This document shows, piece after piece, positions 17,833 through 27,285 of a stretch of 64,000 nt of DNA. The notes under the pieces are model-generated. The model was not told the DNA's origin. It searched no databases and was given only the letters and a program-made list of their open reading frames with translations. The DNA is from Planctomycetota bacterium. GTDB lineage: Bacteria > Planctomycetota > UBA1135. The stretch is from NCBI GenBank assembly GCA_021776795.1, contig JAJFFC010000002.1, forward strand, positions 1 through 64,000, read 5' to 3'. A program made the position numbers and the translations under genes. Position 1 is the first letter of the stretch; each line of letters opens with the position of its first letter.

Positions 17833-20211
17833 ATGGCTAAAGCAACTCCCATTTCCACGGCACTTGTTGCCGTCGCCCTTTTTGCTGCTTCCTGCAGCAA
17901 GTCTCCCGAGGCTTACCCCCAGATCCCGATTGGGGTCCCTGTGCCTGCTCCTGAGACTCCTCTCCAAGACATGAAGTTGTCTGAGGACTACTCGATTGAG
18001 CTTGAGGACATGCTGTTTCATCACGCACGCGCGTTGGAGAAGAAGGATTTTTCCTGGATCGACGACATCCTGACCGTCGATTTCCAGGGTGAAGCCTGGC
18101 ACTCCCTAAAGGATTTGGGCGTGACCGAGGGGATTCACAGCACTCACCACGCCGACTTCGACCCGGACAGTGGCGAAGTCGTGGGGGGAGTCGCCTTCTC
18201 GGCCTCGATGGCGGAGCTGTTCCAGCCCTGGCAGGAAATCAGTTCTGCACGCTGGGATGTCTACCGCGCGGATTTCCAGCCCGGCCGGCCGACTTGGGGA
18301 CAAGCCACCCTGACCTTGAAGGTGCTCGGCCTCGATGTGAAGGGGCGTCCAACTTCCTTGACTCTCGATGGCATCGCCCAGTTTGTGCGCGACCGCAACA
18401 ATTGGTACTTGCGCGGCTTTGATGTGGTGGCCCTTGAGCGCTTGAACCGCGCTAATCCCATGTTCACCGAGGTGACCAAGGAAGTCGGAATCGGCTACGA
18501 GCCGCTTCCACGGGAAGACGATGACGCTGCCTTCCCCTTCCGTCACCTTCGTCTGCCCTATAACGGGGCTGGTGCCGGAGATGCCAATGGCGATGGCATT
18601 TTTGACATCTTCGTATCCGGCAAGGAGCGCAACTTCCTATACCTCGGGCGAAAAGACGGGACCTTCGATGAGGCCGCGGAAGCATGGGGCTTGCTGGAGC
18701 CTGGCGATGGCACCGGCTCGGTCTTCTTCGACTACGACAACGATGGCGATCAAGACCTCGCGGTAGGCGGCGAAGGCTTCCTTAGCAAGGACGGAACGCC
18801 GAAATACAACCAGTTGCGCTTGTATCGCAACGATGGCGACCATTACACCGACGTCAGCGTGGATATGGGCATGGGCCAGTACATGTTCAGCTATGGCCTT
18901 GCGGTGGTGGACTACGACCTCGATGGCTGGCTCGACCTCTACGTCTGCAATTATGGCACCTTCAGTCTGTTCCGCAACAACGCTTGGGACGAGGCTGACA
19001 ATGGCCAGGCCGACGTCTTCTTCCGCAACATGGAAGGCAAAGGCTTTAAAGAGGTCTCCGAGAAGGCGAACACTGCGGATCCTAGGTGGAGTTTCGCCGC
19101 TGCCGCTGCCGATTATGATCGCGATGGCGATCAGGACATCTACGTGGTTCATGACTTCGGCCTCAATGCCCTCTTCGGCAACAACGGCGACGGCACGTTC
19201 ACCGATATTGCCGACCGCGCCACCACCATGGACCTTGGCTTCGGCATGAACGTCTCCTGGGGTGACCTGAATAACGACGGGCTCTTGGACCTGTATATCG
19301 CCAACATGCGGACTTCGGCCGGTATGCGCGTGGTGGACCGTTTGAACCGCCAGGCCGACGGCATGATGGCGGTCATGAAGTTGTCGCGTGGCAACACCAT
19401 TCTTCTGCAACAGGAAGACCATTCGTTCGAGCTCCTGCCCGAGGAAAAGGGCGGAATCCAGGGCGATTGGGCCTGGGGCTGCCTGCCCAATGACTTTGAC
19501 CTAGATGGTCGACTCGATGTTTTCTGCACCAATGGCTACATCTCCCGCAATGGCGCTGGAGACATCAATAGCTTCTTCTGGCAGCACGTCGTGAGTTCGA
19601 CCACCGATGTTGCCATGCAGCCGACCGTGACCTTCGCAGAAGAGGTCAACAGTCCGGCTTACACCAATGGCTTGAGCGCCAAGGTCAAGGAGCAGCGGTC
19701 TTGGAGCGGCTGGGAGCACGACAAGCTGTGGATTAACCAGGGCGAGGAAGGATTCATCGATGTCTCGGACGTCAGTGGCGCCAACTCCCGTGGTGACGGC
19801 CGTGCCGCCATCGCCATCGACTTTGACGACGACGGCGACATGGACATTTTCCTCAACGAGTGGTCCGCTTACGAGCAAAACGTGTTCAAGATGTACCGCA
19901 ACGACCTCCATGCTGAACCCACGGGTTTCCTCAAGATCCGCTTGGAAGGCACTCGTTTGCATCCTTCGGCGATTGGTGCTGAGGTCGTCGTGACCACCCC
20001 GCACGGCCCGTGCAGCCAGGTGCTGAGTTCCGGCACCGGCTTCCTTTCGGCCAACCCTCTGGAGCTGCATTACGGCCTCGGCGAGGCCGAAACGGCAGAG
20101 ATCGAGGTCATCTGGCCTGGAGCCATCCGCGAATCCTTTGGTACGGTTTCTGCGGACAGCCGCATTCTCCTGGTCGAGGGTGCCGGTAAGGCGGTGCCAT
20201 TTGGGCAGTAA
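17833..20211 (+). CDS. FG-GAP/ASPIC-UnbV lipoprotein, paralogue 1
   Basis: A 792-residue exported protein. Residues 1-20 are a lipoprotein signal with lipobox FAASC. Residues about 35 to 200 form an N-terminal domain shared with the paralogues at 24878 and 27286 (IPIGVPVPAPETPL, SIELEDMLFHHARAL, DFQGEAW). Residues about 215 to 680 carry at least seven FG-GAP/VCBS repeats with calcium loops such as DYDNDGDQDL, DYDLDGWLDLY and DYDRDGDQDIY, predicting a beta-propeller. Residues about 690 to 780 are the ASPIC/UnbV domain (LGLGEAETAEIEVIWPG region). Such proteins are extracellular and calcium-binding; no catalytic site is known. It precedes the cytochrome-led operon by 152 bases and may be transcribed separately. 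Confidence 0.88.
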   Translation: MAKATPISTALVAVALFAASCSKSPEAYPQIPIGVPVPAPETPLQDMKLSEDYSIELEDMLFHHARALEKKDFSWIDDILTVDFQGEAWHSLKDLGVTEGIHSTHHADFDPDSGEVVGGVAFSASMAELFQPWQEISSARWDVYRADFQPGRPTWGQATLTLKVLGLDVKGRPTSLTLDGIAQFVRDRNNWYLRGFDVVALERLNRANPMFTEVTKEVGIGYEPLPREDDDAAFPFRHLRLPYNGAGAGDANGDGIFDIFVSGKERNFLYLGRKDGTFDEAAEAWGLLEPGDGTGSVFFDYDNDGDQDLAVGGEGFLSKDGTPKYNQLRLYRNDGDHYTDVSVDMGMGQYMFSYGLAVVDYDLDGWLDLYVCNYGTFSLFRNNAWDEADNGQADVFFRNMEGKGFKEVSEKANTADPRWSFAAAAADYDRDGDQDIYVVHDFGLNALFGNNGDGTFTDIADRATTMDLGFGMNVSWGDLNNDGLLDLYIANMRTSAGMRVVDRLNRQADGMMAVMKLSRGNTILLQQEDHSFELLPEEKGGIQGDWAWGCLPNDFDLDGRLDVFCTNGYISRNGAGDINSFFWQHVVSSTTDVAMQPTVTFAEEVNSPAYTNGLSAKVKEQRSWSGWEHDKLWINQGEEGFIDVSDVSGANSRGDGRAAIAIDFDDDGDMDIFLNEWSAYEQNVFKMYRNDLHAEPTGFLKIRLEGTRLHPSAIGAEVVVTTPHGPCSQVLSSGTGFLSANPLELHYGLGEAETAEIEVIWPGAIRESFGTVSADSRILLVEGAGKAVPFGQ

Positions 20212-20363
20212 ATCAGCCGCTCCCAATAGCGGGGGAAGCAATTATGCTGAACCCGCCACAAAATCATGGGAATAGTAGCCGATGTTAACTGTCAGAAGGG
20301 CGCTGGCACTTTCCCAATTTGCGCCAGATTTGTTCGTTTTGCCCGCACATCGCCAATCCTCCC

Positions 20364-23096
20364 ATGGCTGAATCCAAAGTCTTAGAAAAGTTTCGCCTCC
20401 TGACTCCCTTTCAGCGCAAGCTGTATCAGGTGCTCGTGGTCGTCGGCACCTTGATTCTGGCGAATTCGATTTATCTCTACGGGTACACCCTGTACCAGGA
20501 CTTCAATGACGCTCGCGCCAAGCTCCTGACCTCCTATCAATGGATGCTGATGGCCCACTTTGGCGTCGGCATTATCTTTTCGATTCTTTCGGTCTGGTTT
20601 TGCGCGGTTCACATTCGCAAGGTTCGGCGACACCGCAATAAAAAGGCTATGGCTACTGGCACGACGGCCTTTGCCTGTGTCATCGCTCTTCTCGTGACCG
20701 GCTTGTTGCTTTTGAGCTACGGCAACAGTGAGAACAACCGCATCGTGTTCCACATTCACCGCCTCGGCGGTCTTTTCGGCCTAGGTTTCTTCCTGTTCCA
20801 CCGCTGGTATTCACAGCACAGCCCAACGTCGCCTGGTGTGCGCTGGCGAGTCACCGGATTGATTACCGGCTTTGCCCTCATGATGGCGGGGATTCACGGC
20901 TATGAATCCATGAACACCCCTCCGCCAGAGGGTCACCAAGTGCAGGCCTTCCCTGAGCTCGATGTGAGCAGTGACCCATTCCTGCCCTTCGAGGCGATTG
21001 GTGACGTGCCCAAGACTGCCCCGTTCTGGCCTTCACCGACCACTGTAGCTAGTGGAGAATTGCTCGATCCGGATGCCCTGATGCCAGGCGGGCGCCCCGA
21101 TATGGCGCAACTAGAGGCGGAATACCAATTGAAGGGATTTACCACCGAGCAGTCGATTGGCGCTGAAGATTGCCGTTTGTGCCACATGGATATTGTGGAA
21201 CAGTGGGAGCGTTCCGCTCACCGTTTCTCCTCCTTTAACAACCCGTTCTACACCGCCTCCGTTATGGGGCTGCGCAAGTTGGAGGGTGGAGTCACCGCTT
21301 CGCAGTGGTGCGGAGGGTGCCATGACCCCTCGGTCATGCTGGCCGGTGAATTTGAGGGCGAAATCAAGCGCGACTCCATGTTCTCCCAGGCAGGCATTAC
21401 CTGCACGATTTGCCACCTCGTGAATTCGATTCACGACAACACGGGTAACGGTAACTACCAATTGTCGGATACCGGAACTGACCCTTACCTATTCGCCGAT
21501 GCCAGCGAAGGTTTGGATCTGGAATTGCGCAAGTACCTGATCAAGGCGCGCCCACGAGACCACATGGACTTCTTCCAGCGTCCATTTTATGAGCAGTCAG
21601 AGTATTGTTCGACCTGCCACAAGGTCAGCCTCGATGTGCCGGTCAACGGTTATAAGTGGCTGCGTGGCCAAGACGAGTACGACAACTGGCACGACTCGGG
21701 AGTGTCGCGCAATGCCGCGCGCACCTTCTACCTGCCACCGGAAGCAAAGGATTGCCAGGACTGCCACATGCCCAAAGTGGAAGCCCCGCTGGGCGACTTA
21801 GCGGCAAAGGACGGCAAGGTGAGTTCACACGCCTTCCCAGGGATTAACACCGCGTTGCCGCATGTCCGCAACGACCAAAAATCTTTAGACGAGATCGAGG
21901 CCTACTTGCAGGACAACAAGCTACGTGTCGACTTGTTCGCGATTGAGCATCCACGAGATGGGCTCATCATGGACCCGGAGCGCAATCGCCCTGAGCTTCA
22001 GCCCGGGGATGAAATCGTGGTCTATGTCTTGGTGCGCAACAAAGGGGTTGGTCACACCTTCCCTGGTGGCACCAACGACTCGAACCAAGGTTGGATTGAG
22101 TTCAAGGCCGTTGATGAGGCGGGCAAAATGGTCACCATGAGCGGTGAAATTGATCAGGAAGGCTTCCTCCCTGAGGAGGCTCACCAGTACAAGGCCATCA
22201 TGTTGAATAAAGATGCGGAAGCCGCGATGGAGCGGGATGCGCATAATTTCCACGTCGCCGGTCTCACTCGTGTGATTCCTCCTGGCAACGTCGACCTTGC
22301 CCGTTATCGCGTGAAGGTTCCCGAGACCGGGGCCCTGTCCATCTCGGCACGCTTGTTGTGGCGCAAGTTCAATCGTTTCTATACCATCTTTAGTTACGAA
22401 GAGCTTGGCCTGGAACCACCAGTCCTGCCCGTGACCGAGATTGCCACCTACGAACTGGATCTGGCGGTCGGTAAGACCGCAGAAACCCAGGGCGATACGG
22501 CAGATTGGCTGCGGTACAACGACCTTGGGATTGGTTTGTTGCGTCAAGGAGATTCCAAAGCCTCTTTAGATGCCTTTGGCATGGTGACGAAACTGGAGCC
22601 GGAGCGCATTGATGGCTACCGCAACCTGGCTCGCGTCCACATCCTGCAGGGCGATCCCGAATCGGCACTGCCTTTGTTGCAGCGCTGCGAAGAGATTAAG
22701 CCTGGTGATGCGCAAACCATGCTGTGGTGGGCCGAGTACCTCCAGCTCCAAGGCAATCTCAACGCCGCGGCCAAGATGTACCGCGCCGTTCTCCAGGTAT
22801 TCCCGGACGACCGCGATACTTGGCGCCGCCAATCTGAAGTCCTGTTTCGCATTCAGCGTTACGAAGACTCCTTGGCATCTGCCCTGCAAGTTTTGCGCAT
22901 CGACCCGGAAAACGTCTCCGCGCATTACCAACGCATGCTGATTTACCGCGCCATGGGCGAAACCGAGTTTGAACAACAAGCGCGGATTGCCTTTAACAAA
23001 TATCGCATTGATGACAATGCGCCGCAGGTGGTCAAGGAATGGCGCCTGAAGAACCCCATTGCCAACCGAGAAGTTGAGCCTCGACATGTCCACTAA
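20364..23096 (+). CDS. Membrane-anchored multihaem cytochrome c with C-terminal TPRs
   Basis: The ATG at 20364 (MAESKVLEKF) is preferred to an in-frame start 45 bases upstream, giving 910 residues. About four to five membrane helices occupy residues 15-195. The periplasmic part has five CXXCH haem sites (CRLCH, CGGCH, CTICH, CSTCH, CQDCH), in the order and context of the cytochrome c554 family, with distal-type histidines such as ERSAHRFSS. A beta-rich domain (about 520-690) and TPR helices (about 705-880, GDTADWLRYNDLGIGLLRQG start) follow. It presumably carries electrons between the membrane quinone pool or alternative complex III and exported partners. It heads a run of eight tightly packed genes, and resembles the broken gene at 2243-4402. 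Confidence 0.88.
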   Translation: MAESKVLEKFRLLTPFQRKLYQVLVVVGTLILANSIYLYGYTLYQDFNDARAKLLTSYQWMLMAHFGVGIIFSILSVWFCAVHIRKVRRHRNKKAMATGTTAFACVIALLVTGLLLLSYGNSENNRIVFHIHRLGGLFGLGFFLFHRWYSQHSPTSPGVRWRVTGLITGFALMMAGIHGYESMNTPPPEGHQVQAFPELDVSSDPFLPFEAIGDVPKTAPFWPSPTTVASGELLDPDALMPGGRPDMAQLEAEYQLKGFTTEQSIGAEDCRLCHMDIVEQWERSAHRFSSFNNPFYTASVMGLRKLEGGVTASQWCGGCHDPSVMLAGEFEGEIKRDSMFSQAGITCTICHLVNSIHDNTGNGNYQLSDTGTDPYLFADASEGLDLELRKYLIKARPRDHMDFFQRPFYEQSEYCSTCHKVSLDVPVNGYKWLRGQDEYDNWHDSGVSRNAARTFYLPPEAKDCQDCHMPKVEAPLGDLAAKDGKVSSHAFPGINTALPHVRNDQKSLDEIEAYLQDNKLRVDLFAIEHPRDGLIMDPERNRPELQPGDEIVVYVLVRNKGVGHTFPGGTNDSNQGWIEFKAVDEAGKMVTMSGEIDQEGFLPEEAHQYKAIMLNKDAEAAMERDAHNFHVAGLTRVIPPGNVDLARYRVKVPETGALSISARLLWRKFNRFYTIFSYEELGLEPPVLPVTEIATYELDLAVGKTAETQGDTADWLRYNDLGIGLLRQGDSKASLDAFGMVTKLEPERIDGYRNLARVHILQGDPESALPLLQRCEEIKPGDAQTMLWWAEYLQLQGNLNAAAKMYRAVLQVFPDDRDTWRRQSEVLFRIQRYEDSLASALQVLRIDPENVSAHYQRMLIYRAMGETEFEQQARIAFNKYRIDDNAPQVVKEWRLKNPIANREVEPRHVH

Positions 23097-24870
23097 GCTT
23101 TCCCCACTTTCCGTTATCGCGGCCTCCGGGCTCACGCTGTTTTTCGTCGGCTGTAGTGGCGATGACAAGCCAGTCCATAAAGTTCGTGAAGGCAAAAAGG
23201 TGGAAGTGCCCACCGTGATTGATTTGCCGGAGGAGGTTGAGGTTGAACCAGTCAGCTTTGTCGAAGCGACGGAAGATTTTGGCCTAAACTTTACCCACAA
23301 CAGCGGGGCGGATGGTCGCAAGTTTATGCCGGAAACGATGAGCCCCGGCGTCGCCCTGTTCGATCGTGATCAAGACGGAGACTTGGACCTGTTCATCACC
23401 AACAGTCGAGCCTGGGAAGGCAAGGGCGATCCCACCACAGGTCGCATGTTCGACATGGTGGACGGACAATTTGTCGACGTCACCGAAAAGGTCGGACTTG
23501 CTGGCCCCGAGTTCAGCATGATCGGTCAAGGCGTCTGCGCTGCAGATTATGACGGCGACGGCGACTTAGATTTGTTCCTCACCGCTTTGGGGCCGAATCA
23601 TTTGCTCGAGAACCGTGATGGCCGCTTTGTCGATGTCACGGAAAAAGCTGGCCTCGCAGAGGGCACCTGGACCGATGGTGAAGGTCGCGAACATCCGATC
23701 TGGAGTACGAGTGCTTCCTTTGCTGACTTCGATGGCGATGGCCTGCTGGATTTGTTTGTGGCCTCTTACCTTGAATGGAGCATCGAAAATGATGTGGACT
23801 TCATTCTGACCGGCGAGATTAAGGGCTATGCGAGCCCAAGTTTGTATGCCGGATCTAGCTGCCGCCTGTACCGGAATCAGGGTGATGGCACTTTCCAAGA
23901 CATCACTGAGGCCAGTGGCATTCAAAGTGATGACCACAAGTCTCTTGGCGTTTGCGTGGTCGACATCAATGGCGATCAGCGCCTAGACATCTTGGTTGCG
24001 AATGACACGCAGCCAAACTGCTTGTTCGTCAACCAGGGCGACATGACCTTTAAGGACATGGGCCGTGAGACGGGCATGGGTTATGGCGCCAACGGCGCGG
24101 TTCGTGCCGGCATGGGAATCGATGCCGCGCGTTACAGCAACGATGATCAGCTTGCTGTGGCGATTGGCAACTTTAGTGCGGAGCCGGTCTCCTTCTTCCG
24201 TTCCTTGGGCTCCAAGAATCTCTTGTTCTCCGATGACAACATGATGACTGGCCTCGGGCGCACCACAGGTCCAAGCTTGACCTTCTCCACGGTTTTCTTC
24301 GATGCCAACCTAGATGGCTACGATGATCTCCTTGCCATCAACGGTCACATTGAGCCAGACATCGAACTACTCAGCGCTTCCACGACTTGGAAGCAACGCC
24401 CTCAGTTGTTCTTGAACCTTGGCGCGAATGGTCGCTTCCGCGATTCTTCGGACGCGGCGGGCAAGGCCTTTACGGTAGCCATGGTGGGCCGTGGCTTGGC
24501 CTTGGGTGACCTGGACCAAGATGGTGACCTCGACGCTGTCGTCGCCGAGTGCAACGGACCGGCGCGGATTTGGCGCAACGAAAACCCAGCCGGCCACAAA
24601 AGCCTTCGCTTGGATCTACGTGGCCCAGGCCCAAACCACTTCGCGATTGGTGCTGAAGTGCGTGTGCTCGGTGGACCTTTCCCGCAAACGGATTGGGTTC
24701 GCTCCGGTAGTGGCTATCTTTCGCAAAGCGAGACCGTCCTGACTTTTGGTTTGGGTGCTACTGAGAAAGCCACCGTAGAAATCACTTGGCCCGATGGTCA
24801 GAAAACGAGCCACGCCGACCTGGCGGCTGGGCAAACCCACAAACTGAAACACCCAAGCCTGGGTCAATAA
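23086..24870 (+). CDS. FG-GAP/ASPIC-UnbV lipoprotein (CRTAC1-like)
   Basis: The ATG at 23086 overlaps the last 11 bases of the cytochrome gene and gives a good lipoprotein signal (MSTKLSPLSVIAASG, lipobox FFVGC); 594 residues. The body begins FVEATEDFGLNFTHNSGADG, the usual first repeat of CRTAC1-like proteins, and carries calcium loops DRDQDGDLDLF, DYDGDGDLDLF, DFDGDGLLDLF and DLDQDGDLDAV. The C-terminal ASPIC/UnbV domain runs from about residue 500 (LDLRGPGPNHFAIGAEVRV) to the end. It is a different subfamily from the ~795-residue paralogues, lacking their N-terminal domain. The overlap with the cytochrome gene mirrors the coupling of the broken cytochrome/ASPIC pair at 0.46-4.4 kb, suggesting the two product types act together. 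Confidence 0.88.
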   Translation: MSTKLSPLSVIAASGLTLFFVGCSGDDKPVHKVREGKKVEVPTVIDLPEEVEVEPVSFVEATEDFGLNFTHNSGADGRKFMPETMSPGVALFDRDQDGDLDLFITNSRAWEGKGDPTTGRMFDMVDGQFVDVTEKVGLAGPEFSMIGQGVCAADYDGDGDLDLFLTALGPNHLLENRDGRFVDVTEKAGLAEGTWTDGEGREHPIWSTSASFADFDGDGLLDLFVASYLEWSIENDVDFILTGEIKGYASPSLYAGSSCRLYRNQGDGTFQDITEASGIQSDDHKSLGVCVVDINGDQRLDILVANDTQPNCLFVNQGDMTFKDMGRETGMGYGANGAVRAGMGIDAARYSNDDQLAVAIGNFSAEPVSFFRSLGSKNLLFSDDNMMTGLGRTTGPSLTFSTVFFDANLDGYDDLLAINGHIEPDIELLSASTTWKQRPQLFLNLGANGRFRDSSDAAGKAFTVAMVGRGLALGDLDQDGDLDAVVAECNGPARIWRNENPAGHKSLRLDLRGPGPNHFAIGAEVRVLGGPFPQTDWVRSGSGYLSQSETVLTFGLGATEKATVEITWPDGQKTSHADLAAGQTHKLKHPSLGQ

Positions 24871-24877
24871 CGCGAAC

Positions 24878-27265
24878 ATGTCCTTGCGTTCCATTCTTGT
24901 GGCTGCGGCTTTGGCCGCCTCCCTTTTTTGCAGCGGATGCAGTGAAGGTGCGGCGGACTTCAGCGCTGTGCCGACTGGATTCCCGATTGCTGAGCCGTCG
25001 ACACCGATCACTGACCTCGAAATTGCCGAGAGTCTTACGGTGGAGATCGAAGACAGGCTGTTCCTGATTGGCCAGAAAATGGTCCAAGGAAAGGTCGACG
25101 CCTTGCAAGACATCCTTGCCGCAGACTTCCAAGGCCATTCCTTTGCGGGCCTTCCTGTAGCCACCGAGGAAGTACAAATTCACGATAGTCTGCTGGTGAC
25201 ATACGACGTGAGACAAGCGCAAGTGGGGGATGGCCCCGCTTTTGTGGAGGGGTTGCGCTCGGCTTGGGGTTCGTGGCAGGCCGTCGACTTCGTGCGCTGG
25301 GATATTTTCCGCTGTGAAATCCAGCCTGGGCGCCCAACCTGGGCCAAGGCCAACATGACTCTGCACGTCGTTGGCAATGACGAAGCTGGTCAAGTGCGCA
25401 CCGACCTGCTCACCGTAGATGCGCAGTTGGTTCAGGACAGGGGTAAGTGGGTGTTACACGCCATCGAGCTCCTCGACATGGAGAGTCGCTCTCGCGGCAA
25501 AACCATGTTCACCGACATCAGCAAGGCCGCTGGTGTGGGCTACACCGGGATGCCCAAAGAAGATTCCACGCCCTTCCCGTTTCGCCATTTACGTTTGCCC
25601 TATAACGGTGCCGCAAGTGCCGACATCAATGGCGATGGCATTTGGGATATCTTTGCCTCTGGCAAGGAGCGTAACTTTTTGTACATCGGCAAGGGCGATG
25701 GCACCTTCGAAGATCAGGCCGTGGAGTGGGGCGTTCTGAAGCCAAGTGACGGCACTGGCGCGGTGTTCTTCGATTACGACAACGATGGCGACCAAGATCT
25801 ATTCGTGGCCGGCGAAGGCCACCTTGCCGATGACGGGCGAGAAATGGGCAACCGTCTGCGCCTCTACCGCAATGAAGGCGACCACTTCAAGAATGTCGCA
25901 GAGGAGGTTGGCCTCAACCAATTCATGTTCTCTTACTCCGTCGCCGTCATGGATTATGACCAAGACGGTTGGTTAGACATTTACGTGTGCAACTATGGTC
26001 AATATGGCTTGGAGCGCAACAACTCGTGGCGTGACGGCAACAATGGCGACGTCGATGCCTTGTTCCGCAACATCGAAGGCAAGAGCTTCGAAAACGTACA
26101 GCTTCCAGCTGGCCTCGATACGACGCGCTGGAGCTTTGCTGTTGGTGCCGCCGACTACGATCGTGATGGCGACCAAGACATTTACGTCGCCCATGATTAC
26201 GGCATCAATTCCTTCTACATCAACCAAGGCGACGGCACGTTCAAGGACATTGGCCAAGATTTGGCCGCGGAAGATATGGGTTTTGGCATGGGCGTGTGCT
26301 GGGGTGACCTCAATAACGATGGCCTGCTAGACCTTTACATTTCGAATATGTACGTCCCGGTGGCCACTCGGGTCATCAATCGCCTGCCGATGGTCGATGG
26401 CGTCGACAGCCCGATGAAACTTTCGCGCGGCAACACTATTTTGCTCCAGGAGGAGGGCGGAACCTTCCGCAATCCCGAGAATGAACTCGGGGGCATTCGT
26501 GGCATGTGGGCGTGGGGGTCCGCGGTCAATGACTTTGACCTTGACGGCCGCCTCGATGTCTTCTGCTCCAACGGTTTCTTCACCCGTCCTGGGATTGGAG
26601 ACATCCACAGCTACTTCTGGCGGCACGTCATTGCCACCACCGTGGACTCCGGCATGGCGCCGATGATTGGCAATAACGAAGAAGCCAACAACCCTGCATA
26701 TGTCGGCGGTTTGGCCCGGCGCAGCGGCGAGGGGCGAAGTTGGGCTGGCCACGAGCGCAATAAGCTTTGGTTCAATCGTGGCAGTGAAGGTTTCTTAGAT
26801 CTGTCCGACACCAGTGGAGTGGATTCTCCGGGCGATGGTCGCGCGGCAGTTGCCCTCGACATCGACGACGACGGCGACCTCGACTTGTTCTTAAACGAGT
26901 GGTCATTCTTGGAGCGCAATCGCATCGGCCTGTATCGCAACGATTTAGTCGCGGAGCCGAAGAGTTTCCTCAAGATTCAACTGCGCGCAACGACTGGGCA
27001 ATACCAGGCCGCTGGCGCTGAAGTCATCGTTCACACGCCGGAGGGGCCTTGTAGTCAAGTGCTTTCCTTTGGAACCGGCTTCCTGAGCTCGAATCCCCCT
27101 GAACTAATTTTTGGTTTGGGTGAATCTTCTACCGCCAAGGTGGAAGTGATTTGGCCCGGTGCCATCCGCGAGGGTTTTGGCGAAATCGACGCCGGCTCCC
27201 GCGTTCTCTTAGTAGAAGGCAACGGCAAAGCCGAAGCCATCCCCACGGCGAAGTCCACAGACTGA
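24878..27265 (+). CDS. FG-GAP/ASPIC-UnbV lipoprotein, paralogue 2
   Basis: 795 residues, starting 7 bases after the previous stop. Lipobox FCSGC at residues 17-21. The N-terminal domain (FSAVPTGFPIAEPSTPI, VEIEDRLFLIGQKM, DILAADFQGHSF) is shared with the proteins at 17833 and 27286. The propeller carries DYDNDGDQDLF, DYDQDGWLDIY, DYDRDGDQDIY and DIDDDGDLDLF loops, and the ASPIC/UnbV domain ends the protein. Between paralogues, not only the calcium loops but whole phrases are conserved (FRHLRLPYNGA, MKLSRGNTILLQ, LDVFCSNGFFTRPGIGDIHSYFW), so they probably keep the same fold and a related job. Confidence 0.88.
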   Translation: MSLRSILVAAALAASLFCSGCSEGAADFSAVPTGFPIAEPSTPITDLEIAESLTVEIEDRLFLIGQKMVQGKVDALQDILAADFQGHSFAGLPVATEEVQIHDSLLVTYDVRQAQVGDGPAFVEGLRSAWGSWQAVDFVRWDIFRCEIQPGRPTWAKANMTLHVVGNDEAGQVRTDLLTVDAQLVQDRGKWVLHAIELLDMESRSRGKTMFTDISKAAGVGYTGMPKEDSTPFPFRHLRLPYNGAASADINGDGIWDIFASGKERNFLYIGKGDGTFEDQAVEWGVLKPSDGTGAVFFDYDNDGDQDLFVAGEGHLADDGREMGNRLRLYRNEGDHFKNVAEEVGLNQFMFSYSVAVMDYDQDGWLDIYVCNYGQYGLERNNSWRDGNNGDVDALFRNIEGKSFENVQLPAGLDTTRWSFAVGAADYDRDGDQDIYVAHDYGINSFYINQGDGTFKDIGQDLAAEDMGFGMGVCWGDLNNDGLLDLYISNMYVPVATRVINRLPMVDGVDSPMKLSRGNTILLQEEGGTFRNPENELGGIRGMWAWGSAVNDFDLDGRLDVFCSNGFFTRPGIGDIHSYFWRHVIATTVDSGMAPMIGNNEEANNPAYVGGLARRSGEGRSWAGHERNKLWFNRGSEGFLDLSDTSGVDSPGDGRAAVALDIDDDGDLDLFLNEWSFLERNRIGLYRNDLVAEPKSFLKIQLRATTGQYQAAGAEVIVHTPEGPCSQVLSFGTGFLSSNPPELIFGLGESSTAKVEVIWPGAIREGFGEIDAGSRVLLVEGNGKAEAIPTAKSTD

Positions 27266-27285
27266 GCCTTTCTTGCCACATCCTC

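Noticed and set aside
27151-27285. 45-codon extension of the third FG-GAP lipoprotein
   Set aside because: It overlaps the previous gene in another frame, is Arg/His-rich, and would bury the lipoprotein signal that starts at 27286.
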